From Ehretia macrophylla (taxonomy: Eukaryota; Streptophyta; Magnoliopsida; Boraginales; Ehretiaceae): a stretch of 64,000 nucleotides of DNA. The notes below the pieces were generated by a model. The model was not told where the DNA came from. It made no database searches and worked only from the letters and a program-made list of their open reading frames with translations. Numbering within the stretch: position 1 is the stretch's first letter; each line of letters opens with the position of its first letter. The stretch is from positions 39,060,235 to 39,124,234 of the forward strand of contig CM075781.1 of assembly GCA_037974665.1 (NCBI GenBank). The letters run 5' to 3'. Made by a program: the position numbers and the translations under genes. Shown piece by piece: positions 12,456-24,818 of the stretch.

Positions 12456-12550
12456 TTATTATTAAATTATAATATTAATATTAATAATGATAATAATAAT
12501 TTATTAATATTATTATTAATAATAATATTATTATTAATAATAATACAATA

Positions 12551-12602
<52 letters not shown>

Positions 12603-12889
12603 GTTCACATTTATATTCATGTAAATCTTATTTTTAATACTATAATAATGAAAGGGTAATCATGTCATATTATACAAATTATTCCCATTACCACTTCTAT
12701 ATACTGTATACCAAACATGAGTTTGGAATCAATATACCTATTGCTATCTCCATTCCTAGAGTATACCAAGTATGTCATTCATATTCCTAAGTTCATTCCA
12801 TTCCTTAGCTCATTCCATTCCCAGCTTCATTCCATTCCTTAGCTCATTTTATTCTTGCCCAAATTCATTCAAGTGTATCAATCGTTACA
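12025..12889. mobile_element. PIF/Harbinger-type MITE, copy 1
   Basis: It is bordered by TTA (12022-12024) and TTT, a degenerate TWA target duplication, with imperfect inverted ends GGTTGTGATTGGTAT / TGTAACGATTGATAC. It shares both ends and many GAATGAG / CTCATTCC blocks with the element at 35310-36314. No transposase frame is seen. The centre is expanded by an AAT microsatellite array. Confidence 0.7.
12249..12603. repeat. (AAT)n / (ATT)n microsatellite array
   Basis: About 350 bases of AAT repeats with internal variation and two near-identical 80-base blocks (about 12320-12400 and 12420-12500), ending in ATT orientation, so parts can fold back on themselves. Confidence 0.9.
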
Positions 12890-13460
12890 TTTGAGATATT
12901 TGAATTGATGGCTCTCATTTTCCTTTTTCATTGCAAAAAGAAGATTGCAAAGTTTTAAGAATTCTTTTGTGAGGTTAGGAGGGTAGGAAAAGAAGAGAAG
13001 TGAAGGAAGATATGAGAATGAAAAAGTTTAGAAGGGCTTATCGGGATGAAAAAGGAAATGAAAGTTTTTGCAAAAATTGGGATTTAATATGATAAAGGTG
13101 TACCTAAACCTTACTTTATGTTTTGCTATTACTGTTACTATTTATTTGATTGGCTTGATGTTCTTTCTTAAATAACTTAATTAATTTTATTCTTTAACTT
13201 TTATACATAAAAAAATAATTCAATAATATAAAAAATATATAAATATCCATATTTTGATATTATATATTAGTTACATGGACTACTAATTTCTGGCCGGTTG
13301 AAGGAGCTTTGAGGATCATGAAACCATTCGAACTAATTTATATAGTGTCGATGGTGTAATGGTGGAATAGACCTCCAGTAAGTAAGAATTAATTAATACG
13401 TATCAAGTTTTAAACTATGCTAATCTATTTTATATTACCCTAGATGAATGATATTCTGTG
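12890..13460. other. AT-rich spacer, no gene seen
   Basis: No frame or repeat end of note. It leads into the block that is duplicated at 39990-40492. Confidence 0.5.
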
Positions 13461-14115
13461 GAGGGAAATTGCAAAGTCGGGCCCACGTTGGGTTCATATC
13501 GAGTTAATCTATCGATACTAACCTAATGTTAACATTTTCATCCTGACGACAGAGACACTCGACGACCAGTATTTAATGTGACATTTACCACACTTTAATC
13601 AAGCGTATATATAGTCTCCCCTCCGCAGAGTCCACTTTCAATGAAATGTCTGATATAACAACTCAAGACCAAGGGAAAAACTCAACCTAAAAATTTAGTC
13701 TATTATAAGGGTGAAATTGTGATGTGAAATCATTACAGTGGGGTGGGGGTATGTATGGATTGAGGGAGGGACAGGGACAGGGACGGGGACGGGTATAGGT
13801 ACAGGTGCGGGTGGGGGTGCGGACTAACTAAATAGGCCGGAAGAGAGACGTAAGCTGGCCAACATAGTAAAATTTAGTTACTTTTAAACTCCAACAACAC
13901 AAGCGAATAGTTCACTCAAAAGCCAAGTTTCAAAGACATGAGTTAAAACTTAAATGCTCAAACCGAAAGCAACATCAACTATCTAGAGACACCAAACAAC
14001 TTGGGGGAATTGCTTCAAAACATTAACACGTTTGGAAACTTCCATCTCTCATGGATGTAGGTGCTACCAACTCGCGCAAAAGAGAGGGGGTAATGTGTCA
14101 TGAACTTGGGAACGT
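13460..14115 (-). other. 3' flank of the lectin gene, shared with the second lectin locus
   Basis: The sequence from about 13470 to 13985 matches 39995-40492 with scattered substitutions, including the shared phrase AAGACATGAGTTAAAACTTAA and a G-rich run at 13738-13815. It lies downstream of the lectin stop codon and defines one side of an old duplication of this locus. Confidence 0.75.
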
Positions 14116-14250
14116 ACACATTTCCGTGAATATATTCAGCTTCCGCCTTAACCGAGTTTAAGGTTCAATTGGCTTGATATAAACACATTTCCGTGAATAT
14201 ATTCAGCTTCCGCCTTAACCGGGTTCAAGGTTGTGATTGGCTTGATATAA
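14116..14250. repeat. 67-bp tandem duplication in the lectin C-terminal coding end
   Basis: ACACATTTCCGTGAATATAT begins at 14116 and again at 14183, each followed by the same CAGCTTCCGCCTTAACCG stretch. The duplication crosses the end of exon 3 and replaces the expected stop soon after YIKPI with an extended tail. Confidence 0.9.
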
Positions 14251-15604
14251 ACTCCAATTGAAGTAATAACACTTTCTGCAGTACCATGGAAGCCACCAAA
14301 TTGACGATCGTCTCCAAATTCAAAGCAAAATTCCTTGATATTGTTGAGCGGGTGACCAAAGGATCCGTGTTGACCAAAGGGTCCATGTGTGCTCAGATTG
14401 GTATAAAATGTGATAGATGTTATCCCAAAGTTGTCCCTCCAACCTCTTATGCCAGTGAGATACTCTGATGGATAATTCAACTTCACCTGTTTAATTTACG
14501 TATTCAAACAAAAAAGGAACATCATTTAAATCCCTCTAAAATCCTACTTTCAGTATTTATTTGATTAATCCACACAGATAGAAAAAGCATAGGAATTTAT
14601 ATACTTTCTAAACTTGGACAAAATTTTATAAATTCATAACTTAATCAGCTTGTAAAATTGATCTCAATATACAGTTTTGTGGCCATAACTAAACTGGACT
14701 TCAATTTTTAGTAACTTGATCACCTTAGAGGTGGATTGAGGATTCTTTCCAGTAAACTATATGTTACGTCTCGAGCCAAAAACTCTAGGTTTTTAAGCAA
14801 AATTAGTGTCATTCGACTGGTAATTGAATTTTTTTTCCCGACTAACATGGAAATCCAACTAACAAAGTCCAACCATTAGTTTGGAGCACTGGTAAATCCT
14901 GAGTGCAAAGGTTCGCCCTAACACATGTACTAAGCCAGTCAAAGTGTGAATTTAATATGTAGCAAATGAGTATTGAAATCAAACATACTGGTGTTGCGAG
15001 CATAAAAAATAATTACTTGAAACTTACATCAAGTGACCAAAAAATTGTTAATCCAAATTACTTAAATCTATGATACCGCTTATAAATTACTAATTTAACA
15101 CTATTCCAACCAATGTGGACATACATCGACCCTTGAATCAACGCTACAGATTTAAACCTAACGAAGTCTAATATACCAACGTGACAAATCTCAAGTGTTT
15201 AATTGAATAATGGTTTATGTAATACATATCTAGTGAGTGGGGAATATACTCACAGCCTTAAAGTTGTCTCCGGTCAGCTGGCCGTATCTTTCCGATAAGA
15301 CCAGAGCTCTATTCTCAACATACTGGAATTGGAAAGAGTAAACTTTATCGCCGTGTGATACAAAAATTTGAACGAGTTCAGAGCGCCCCTTCTCATCCCA
15401 AACAATTATTCCTGCATTATTGCCCACTGGACCGACCTTGATCATGCTTGTATCACCAATTTCTTTGTTTTTCTGCTTTGGTGTATCAACCCATTCTGTT
15501 ACTTAATTCACAGCTTCCAAGGGGCAAATGAGGATAAATATTACCTTTTGTTGGAGGAGTTTTGATAGATAAGGCTCGCTAAATGCAAAAAGTCGTGTGG
15601 CCAT
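14148..15604 (-). CDS. Jacalin-related lectin, three exons
   Basis: Minus-strand gene. Exon 1 is 15604-15545 (ATG, 20 codons, donor AAG|GTAATA). Exon 2 is about 15472-15254 (73 codons, acceptor CAG, donor GCT|GTGAGT). Exon 3 is 14486-14148 (acceptor ACAG|GTGAAG, ends at a stop). All junctions are phase 0, giving about 205 residues with one jacalin domain. Landmarks are KVGPVGNNAG, VWDEKGRSELVQIFVSHGD, ENRALVLSERYGQLTGDNFKA, then VKLNYPSEYLTGI, ITSITFYTN and the C-terminal SIGVYIKPI strand. Family members are cytosolic or nuclear sugar-binding proteins linked to stress and defence. The usual GxxxD ligand loop before the last strand reads GTAESVITSIG, so the sugar-contacting Asp appears replaced. 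The exact exon 2 start is uncertain, and the last 25 or so residues are altered by a tandem duplication. Confidence 0.72.
14487..15253 (-). other. Second intron of the lectin gene
   Basis: A 767-base AT-rich intron starting GTGAGT and ending ACAG on the minus strand. Its part from 14663 onward is also present at 47514-48010 in the decayed copy, which shows that the duplicate carried introns and arose at the DNA level. Confidence 0.75.
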
Positions 15605-15950
15605 TGTAGACATCGAACACATTAATCTTTTTATATAGGTGGACTACACATACATAAAATAACTTTTTTGTTTATGAATTGATATTAATTTAGATTGACA
15701 AAAGAAATTTTTTTTGAACACTAGTAATGCTATCACACAGGAAAAGAAAGATTCCTATGCCCCCCCTGGCCCAATTTTTCAAAAAAGCATGTTAAAAGCA
15801 TAGATGTTTGCATTCACTTATTAAAGAGGACGTTGGAAATTTATTACGGGCCCTCTTGAATCTTTATAAGATTTTAAGTCAAATCGTTCCTAAAGGATAG
15901 CTTGGATGACATCAAAGATGAATGATAGGGGTTCAAGACTCTTTAAATTG
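15605..15950 (-). promoter_or_regulatory. Upstream region of the lectin gene
   Basis: A TATATAAA-like box lies at 15629-15638 on the minus strand, only about 25-35 bases before the ATG. That is very close, so the real start of transcription is uncertain. A boundary to the higher-GC block lies somewhere in 15725-15950. Confidence 0.35.
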
Positions 15951-18900
15951 TTCTGAAATTAGATTTTTAATTAGTTCCTCTACCGGGAACCACTAGGTCC
16001 CCAAAGAGGTTCTTGGTCTCTAGGCCAAGAATAACAACTGAGAAGGAGATAGATTCCGTTCTACCACTGCATTAAATAATGAAATTGTTACTTTACTTTA
16101 TATCTTTTGCTAAAGCGATACAATCTAAATTAAAGTACCTGGAAAAACAATGGGACCCAGTTCCACGGAAAAAGAAAAGTCTATTTCAGGCTAAGCTGAT
16201 GTATTTGCAGAGTCTTTTTCACCAACTAGAATATATAAGAGCCCTCTTCCTTCATTCGAGAATCGATTTGATGTTCAACTTTAGCTAATAGCTAGCCTAA
16301 TCAAAGAGGCTATATCAATGGTCTGGTGACGATGAGGTATTGAAACGCTCCCATACTAAAGTTCTATAGAGGCTAAGTCAACCTAGGGTATGTGAAATAC
16401 AGATTACCAGATTACCTTAATAGTTTCATAGCATAGCAGAGACAAACATATAGGCAGGTGGCTAGTGGTCGTCCTGACGAACCAGCCATTCATCTCTTCT
16501 CCTTACAATCGAAATCTTGCCCATCCTAAAAAAACCTTGTCCAACCTACGAAGCCTTGGAAATTTTTTGCTCGAAACAGAAATATGTATTCTCGCTCTTT
16601 ACTATGCGACACTCACTATTTGTACTCATTCCCTCCCCGAATCCCTTTTTTTAATGGATCTTTTCTTGTGTTTAGGTTAGCTCTCTACTTTCATCTCTGC
16701 TTGCCTATCCTCCTTGTTTATTTGTCTTCATAGGTTGTGATCATTTAACGCCTAATATATCTTCAAGAAGAAGCCCAGTTAAAGCCCCCTCATAGAGGTG
16801 TAGTGTGTATTAGTGGTCGCCTCGACGCCTCTTTCTTTAGGAAGACGGTTAAAGTCCTTATCATAGATTACCAGTAGTCCCTTCAAATGTGATAAATCAT
16901 TTCGTTATGCACCTTGCCCTACCGCTTTGTGAGTCTTTCTTCTCCCAAAAATGTTCTGAGCTTAAGTGCTAATGTGGTATAAGGGAAGGGTTTTTTTCTT
17001 GTCTATTTAGCTTATTCTTTGGTCTACCAAATTTTCGGTCAATGCTGCGAGTGCCTTCATGCGGCAATACAATTATCTAGAGAGTGAGTTGCTGATCATA
17101 ATGCCTACTCTTAGTAGGATTTCCAGTAATCGGTTCTAGGTTGGGGTGCGAATAGTAGCATAGTTGTTTAGTCATCTTCCTCTTACGTATTATTATCTAA
17201 GGGCTTTGAAGCTGGTGTCTTTACTTATGTCATTAGCAAGGTGTAAACTACTCTGCTGCTCGCTTCGTAAAGCTCTGCTCCTTGCTTTTCTTCCTTTAGT
17301 ATCTTGTTTTTCTCTTCCACTACCTTCACTCGCTACCTTGCCTTCGACAACTCAAACTAGGAGTGACCATTGTTTTCTTGTAGTTTCCATACGTCAATGA
17401 CTCTGTCCGATAGGTTGCCCAATGGTGCAAGTCTTAGTTAGGTGTTCCCGATCGACTAACTGTTGTGAAAATTAGTGAATTAGGAGTTGTGCCTTAATCT
17501 TTCGAAGGTGCTTGAAAGTCTTTTTACTTATGGCATAACCGATCCTGCTAGTTAGCAAGCCTTGCCATTCGGATGAAAGGAATATCATCCTAATGAAAGC
17601 CTGATTTTTCCCTTATCAATGTTTGAGATGCCTAGTTGTGTCAATTTCCCTAGTTGACAATATTACTTTTATGCCTGGCGGCAACTCGGATCTTATGTTC
17701 TTTAGATGCCCAGCTTATCAGCCAAACAACTGGCAGATAATTAGGCCAAATCCTCTGTTCACTGCGATTAGAATTGAGACTACGATCTCCGGTTAAATTA
17801 GCCACGTTCCAGCAAAAAGCTAGTCGAACTAGAGCCTGTTTTACGGGGTCTCTCGAGCCCACTGTTAACCAAAGTACTGATCTCCTCTTTCCTAGTGAGT
17901 CATATTCCACTTTGCCCGCTATTCCAGTCTTCCCCGTTCTTGTCTACATAAGGACTGCCTATGGTTAGCTCTTCAACTCTTGGCTCTGACAATCTCAAAA
18001 GAGAGAGTGTGACAAGAAATTACACTGAATCATTACTTATCCCATCTACAATAGGTAGAAAGGGGATATAGAAAAAGAAGGGCTTTAGTGTTGAGGAAGG
18101 TGGTAGTTTTTTCTTACTTGTCAGCGAGATTGGCCTGGGTAGATTTTTTTTCATAGCTATGTCGCTAAATCCCTTGCGATTTTTCTTTTTTTGATAAAGA
18201 GGAGAGAGTGCATTTGTTGGTATAGAATCTAGAAGCAATCCTTCCCGCTAGGCTACTCTTAACTTAATAAGTCATTTCCTTAGTCAGCAGTTCAGCCCGA
18301 GGGCAGGCAACTAAAAAAAGAACTACAGCTTCTATCTCTTATAGGTCACCTTAGACTGATCCTTAGTTCTTCTCACGTGCAACCAAGCCAACATTCCTTA
18401 TGAGATGGGATGCTCACTAATCGACTGCATATCTCGAGATGCGAAGAATAGCGTAAACATAAAAAAAGACTACCTTGATCCTTTCGAAGCGGATATTCAT
18501 ACGCCCATTGGATTGGGTTATTTGAAGATGACACGGGTTTCGGCTTTCTTGCTTTCCGTTGGTTCCCTTTGGTTAGAGAGGATAACTCTTATTAGGCTAG
18601 TAAGGAAAATGAATTAAGGAAAGAAAGATCCTAGGCCCCATACAAAAGAAAGACCGGGCGATAAAAAATAAAGAAGGTGTGTTGGAGCAAGTGTAGGCAG
18701 CAAGTTACGGAGCAAGTGGAGAAGGGCTCAAAAGCTGGAATGTGCTAGTGCGCATTACGGTTTCTCGCTCCTACACGCTAACTTAGCTTGTAGTTTTCTC
18801 GCCCCTACGCTTGCTTGGTTCCGGGTTGCATTGAGTAGAAAGCATCGAGAGGTGTTTGGTGAGGAGTGGCAAGGTAAGTAGTTAAAGCGTTTAAGCTGTG

Positions 18901-21900
18901 CAGCCAGCCTTGGTATGGAGAAAAGTAGTGGTAGTGTTAAGTAGTGAATTCCCCCTCACGTACATCGATCGTAATTCTTTGTTTATCTAGTGATATATAA
19001 TTGGTATTTTACCTACTCATAATACCTCTTCTTAGACTTTGAGTGGAATACCTAGTTCTTCTCTTTCCTCTTGGCCTGTAAAGAGATGATTCTTTCCCTT
19101 AGACAGAGTAAGCTTAGTATGCCTTTCGGCAAAAAAGATTTGTTTGCTTTAGACTCCCCTACGTCAAGTAGGAACGAAACGACGATCGGACCAACTTGGT
19201 CTTTTTTTGGATAAGGTGGGAAAGAGTCTTATTATTCCCTTATTATCGGACTTAGGACGTAGCCTTATATCTCCTATGGAAAGGTATGAGATGTGTGCTT
19301 GTTGTAGTTTCTTTCGTAACCCCACCCACGCCCCCTATCAGTGGATTCTTTGAATGCCTTATTGTGGTATTGGTTCTGTTAATCCATAAAAGGCTAGCAT
19401 GTGTAAATTGTAATTAGTGTCTCTTCCAGATCCTCGTGTAGTTTCGTTGAGGAAAATGTGGAAAGTCTGCGTGGAAACGATACGTTAGTATTTCCTCGGT
19501 CGATATCTCTTTGAGTAAACACTTCCGATCTGTCAGTCCCTGGGTTCCAAACCTATGATCGAGAAATCAAGAATTGCTTAAAAGAAAGAAGTATGAAAAT
19601 AAGGGATCCAAAAAGGGGTCATTAACCGCGAGCTCGGGGTGGGAGCATACGACAAAATGCCAGGCTATCGATGTGGTTACTAAATGTTGCTTAGGAAGTG
19701 TGGCATTGTAGCCATTGGTTGTAGCCTCATAACTAAGCTAACGAACCGTGTTTGCGAGACTGGTCTTGCGAAGATGTAGTTGTTGAACCACGCCTATCTC
19801 TTCTTTGATCTCTTTGCTGAGTAAAGACCTTTGATCCGCTTTCGACAGAGACTAAGACTCTGCCTATCCAACTGCTCTTTCACCTCTTTCATGGGATAGG
19901 TATACTAGTCCCCAGTTCTATTAGAAAGATATTCATTATTTATTTTCTTACCTACAGATAGTCTATTGCGGATCTTCAATTCAATCATAGGAAGAAGAGA
20001 TGACTGGATCTGGATACCGTAAGGCATATGCAACAACACGAAAAATGTCAAAAAAGGGGATATGACCATGAAGAGGTTGGGCTGGTTTCGGATCTTTCCT
20101 ATTTCTTTTTTATATATGCAAAATGCAACTTATGAAAGAAGAGAGAAGACATCCATCGTAACAAAGAAGGGCTCTAAACCTTACTTTTCTATATCCTTTT
20201 CTCTATGGTATGGTAGATAGAATATGAATTTCTTCTTCTTGTGATTCTTTCGGCTGTTCACCTGAGCGAATTCTTTTCTCTATTGTAGTTGTCTCTATTG
20301 TACCTGAATTGAATCCCCAACCTTCATATCATCCTTACTTTACTTGGAGCACACTGACTATATTCCGCATAGGTTGGCAAGAGCTTATTTTATATCTTCA
20401 CAAGACTGAATTGAATTAGCCTCGGGGAATTGAACTACCTTGATATGAATCCCTGGAACTCACAGAAGACCAAGGCAACTCCACTCTCTATTCAACATAA
20501 GCTTGGGATCTTTCTTTCCTAAAATAAAGAGTTTACCTTGAAGCCATGTCTTTCTTCTATTCTTTAAAGCCAGGAGCTGGACTTCTTCTTCCTGACTCGA
20601 TTCACAGTTTAATCACACTAAGCCAGAGCTTAACCACGGTGAGAGAGATAGCAGGGTAGGGATGGGGAACCAATGTCACCAAGTTAACTAGCTGTCTTAG
20701 ATCTTTGAATAGACAGAGAGATATGTTCTTCCTGTGGACCAAGAGCGTATTCATTCAAAGAGGTAGCAATGACTTTCTTCCTACCCGAAAAACGTAGTAA
20801 GCCGAGAAAAAGACATTCATATTCACCCAGGCACAGGATAAAGGAAAAGAGAAAGCTGAGACTACAAACCGCTAATTGCTGCGAATCTGGGAGGGATGTT
20901 AATGGTAGCTCAGAAACGTCTGGATCCCAGCATCAATATCCGAGGGCGGTAAGGATGAAGAGCAGCAGTGAGAGAAAGTGATGAAGGCTTGGATCGAGAG
21001 AGAGAAGATAGAATAGATAGATAGGAGAGGGTGGAGCTAGGAGTAGTTGTGTAAGCTAGTACACGAGGTTGCTTCTGGGGGTTGCTTTCTAGGGAAGCGA
21101 GTGAACAATGGTCTGTGCCAAACAATAAAGTCCAAGAGCAAAACCCAATACTAAATCCAAGCTATAAACGCCTTTCACGGGCCGATCACGGAAGGAAACT
21201 CACAGCCGAACCTCACCACCGCCCGGGCCCCCCTATTGGGATAATCATCCAAGGTTTATGGGGAAAGAAGAGGTTGGCTTGAGCGGAGTAGCAGAAATGA
21301 TAGGATTTTTCTCTCCCGTAGGTTGGATAGAAATCTATTCTGTGGGAACGAGATTATTAATGTTTATGTTTATACCAATAATATCACATCCGCATATGGA
21401 TATCGGATTGGCCCATGATGAATGTTAGTGCCGCCACGTCAGCAAGCTCTTGAATATCGAGACTCAATTGTGGAGCCATCAATAATCTCTAGGAGCAGAC
21501 AATTACTGAACACTTTCTTAAACTGCTAGAGGGCAGGAATTATCCAAAGCATAAAGCCCACACCACATGGATTCCTACATAAGATGTTGCTTGCAAGGTA
21601 CAGGAAGTGAATACTTCACTCGTTACGGCCTTGTGAGTTCTTAGGTCATCTGTCTACAGGCGTCACTTCTCCATCAATGTTGTTTATACATGGTTCGGAA
21701 TAGTTGGTTTGTTGCAATTAGTAACTTAGGGACCATCACTACTCTACACCATGATTGCTTCAGTTCTAGTTAATTTCAAGTAAGCACCATTGGCGTTTCC
21801 GGTTAGACTTTAGCTGAATGGGCCACTTGCTGCTAGCTAGCGGGTGACAATATGTATGACGTTGACTTTTCGCTATACCGAACGAAGGAGAGAGCTTTGA

Positions 21901-23430
21901 TTCTCGGTGCTAGTGATCGGTAGTTTCAGAATGAATGGTAGGATTCATAGGCGGAGAGGGCTACCTATATGTTGCAGGAGGGGGCTAAGATGCCCAGAAA
22001 GTCGTGATTGGCAACTTCACTGCATCAATAAAAAATGAAAGTGAAATCAGCTAAATCAGCATAGGGTGATACATTGGAAACGAGTTCAGAGTCGGACTAG
22101 GATTCTATCATTCCTCCCTGACTGGTGGAATTGTTCGACCATTGGGTTATTAGTTGACTTGTTCAGATGGGTATTCCAAGAAACCAACAGAGTGAGAGTG
22201 TTACTACGGCAATCGAAAGTCGGTTAGCACATCAATAAATGAACCACTAATCTCCACCATTGAAGACCAAGGAATGCCAATCAAGAGAAATCCTGCATCA
22301 GATTGAAAGCAATAAATAGCCCCTCAAAGCATTTACTAGCAGTGTCACCGATGCTTTAGTAACCAAAGCTTTCCTAGCTAGAGTGAGTGGGATGATGAAG
22401 TCAAAAAGATTCGGGTTCACCATCCACTTCCCTGGAAAAGGGCTTATGAACAAATCAATCAACACAATTGTGACTATTCCCCGCCATAAAACTTGGCCAA
22501 ACATGAAAAAAAGCACAAGGACTTGAGGGCATTATCCTCGTATCTTGTCACCTGACTTGTCTATGCGGTCGTATCCCCCACGAGCCTTCTCTGCCCGTTC
22601 CTTATGGAACTTAGAAAAAAAGGTAAGACATATCAGCTTCTTCAATCAGTCATCCGGATAGCACTCCATTTTGCCAAGGTGGTTGTGACTCGTACAACAA
22701 TCGAAGCTTGAATGGGTTACAATGAGTTATCATCATTCGTCACCATCTGGTGTGAAAGATAGGGAGAAAGAATTTTACAGATCCTTTGTGGGAGAGTGAG
22801 AGGACGCAGAACACCAAGACGTGGGAAGGTCATGTACAATAGGGGTAGAATCCTAAATTGCTACAACTCTAGTAGGCTTCGGCAGTGATGCTCCCGCCAG
22901 TTAGACTTTTGAACTGAGCCAAGGCTTGAAATCACCATGGTTTTCAAATTTAGCCAAGCGGATACCTCAATCCAATTTCAACATTTTGTAGGGAAGCCGA
23001 GAATTTGGGCTAAGCAGTTGAAGATTCAGGAATTCATAGTCAAATAGGGATTGGAAAGCTATCCATTTGTCGGCCTCTATCATATCCTCTTTTCTCATCA
23101 GCATTTAGGTAGCTGAAGGATGGAAATAATATTGTGACTCCAATTCGATCAAACATGGTCTTGGTCCAGGCATACGAAAGGATGGGAACGAGACCGAAAA
23201 TCCAGTTCAGTATCTCAGGGGTCTAGGTTGGTTAGGTAGTCCTCCCTCCGACTGAGACGTTGGTCCGACATTCAAAAAAGGTTGCAGTCAACTTAGTCCC
23301 ATGGATTTTGACACAGGTCCGAGTTTGGGGTTCAGTCGAGAGGTTTCCCTATCCCTATCAGTCGAGTCGAGCTACCGCTCACCTTTGACCATCACATGGG
23401 TTCGATAACAGTCAGGATACTCTCGACCTA
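15950..23430. other. Probable nuclear insertion of mitochondrial DNA (NUMT)
   Basis: About 7.5 kb with visibly higher and even GC than the AT-rich flanks, no transposon ends, no long frames, and the short G/C-mixed style of plant mitochondrial intergenic DNA (for example around 16950-18000, 18700-18900 and 20900-21300). I could not identify any standard mitochondrial gene, rRNA or tRNA, so the assignment rests on composition and texture. The frames of 60-72 codons (such as 16079, 18405, 20769 and the minus-strand frame 22298-22516) have no recognisable domain. The right edge is sharp at about 23431, where the segmental duplication begins. Alternative: ordinary nuclear intergenic DNA. Confidence 0.5.
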
Positions 23431-23589
23431 TACTAACCCTACATTTTTTTAATTTGTTTTAATGATGACATGACCACGAAACCTGTAACAGCACTCATTA
23501 AGGGCAAAATAGTCAATTCTCATGATCAACCTATTTTTTTATTAAATGAAAGCACCTAAGAGGAGAAAAAAAAATTGAGAGATCTTTTT

Positions 23590-23745
23590 TTTATCTAAGG
23601 CAAAAAACGTAGCTACCACCGAGGCTTTGGTCTGGCGATATGTTACTTGATTTGAGTGCGAGAAATTGAAAAAAAATTGAGTTTGAGGCAAAAAACGTTA
23701 CTACCACCAAGGCTTTTGTTTGGCGGTATGTTACTCGCTTTTGTC
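23590..23745. repeat. Tandem pair of GCTACCACC(A/G)AGGC blocks
   Basis: GGCAAAAAACGTAGCTACCA at 23600 is repeated about 86 bases later (23686) with GTTACTACCA, each followed by AGGCTTT and GGCG(G/A)TATGTTACT. A third, shorter version occurs at 24712-24745. The same layout is in copy B (about 55645, 55735 and 56766). Confidence 0.7.
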
Positions 23746-24772
23746 TGCGGTTGTAAGCACAGGTCTTGGTGGTTGCATCTTAATATGTGTCAAGTGAGTA
23801 CCTTATCTGAAAGTTTAAATTATTAGAGTGGGGTTTAATGTATTATTTAATTATTATCTTTAACATACTCGATGCAAATGCAAGCCGAGTTAGTGTTTGG
23901 GCCCTGTATTTAGACAGTTTTAATACATATACATATATATATATACACAACGGGTCAGATACCCACTAAAATTTATAAAACCAAATCCGAACCCGTTTAA
24001 ATTATATTTTACCAACCCGTGACGGAAACTCGTCGGGTTTAGATTTTGCTTACCAAACTCAAACCCGTTAAATATTTAAAAACTCGCGGATATCCAACCC
24101 GACCTGTTAATGAATAGAAAAAAGATTTTTTTTAAAGAAAAAGTTAAAAGGTTTTTAAAAGAAATTAAAAGAAGTACTAAAATAATAACAAATCGAAATG
24201 GATTAAAAAAGAATAAATTAAATTTCTTTTCTATAAACAAATATAAACTAAAAAAAAACATTCAGTGAAATCTTTATACTGAGAAACTATCATCCTTCCA
24301 TAATAATATGAAATAACCTGAAGAAAAAAAAAATAAAGTACTTGTCACAATTATAAATTATCATTCTCGTTTGAGTTATTGAGCAATTGAGCGGTTGTAT
24401 TAGTTAAATTAGATAAAAGAATAAGTAAAATTAAACTATGAGGGTTAACAATTTATAATAAGAGTTGAACTATAGCCCACAACTGTTAATCTTGAATTAA
24501 TATTAAAAATTTATATTTTCTTAAATAATGTATTATTTGTATATGTAAGTAAATATATAAACATTTTTATTAATTTTTTAAACTAAATTACTAATCGGGT
24601 TTTCGACTTTTGAATTTGTTTTAAATTGTTATTATCAAACCCTATCGGATTATCCATATGTAACTACTTGTAAAAATCAAACCCTAATGGATAATTAGGA
24701 GATCTTTGATGGCAAAAAAAAAACGTAGCTACCGAGATACCCCTTTCTCATTTTCTTGCATCTATAACACAT
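23746..24772. other. AT-rich non-coding DNA within copy A
   Basis: No supported gene. It includes a short TA run at 23930-23945 and long A/T tracts. It is conserved in copy B at 55800-56823. Confidence 0.6.
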
Positions 24773-24818
24773 TTACCTAGCGTTGAAAGGAAGAAAAATT
24801 GCCCGGAGTCCTCCAGCT

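Noticed and set aside
15629..15638. TATA box for the lectin gene
   Set aside because: Too close to the ATG to be accepted as the main promoter; kept only as a low-confidence note.
18405..18617. 70-codon frame in the mitochondrial-like block, and similar ones at 16079, 17164, 20769, 22298 and 22516
   Set aside because: Short, no recognisable mitochondrial or nuclear domain; not supported as genes.
21250..21440. Possible mitochondrial membrane-protein frame (hydrophobic reading near 21290-21430)
   Set aside because: Only about 45 codons and no match I can name with confidence.
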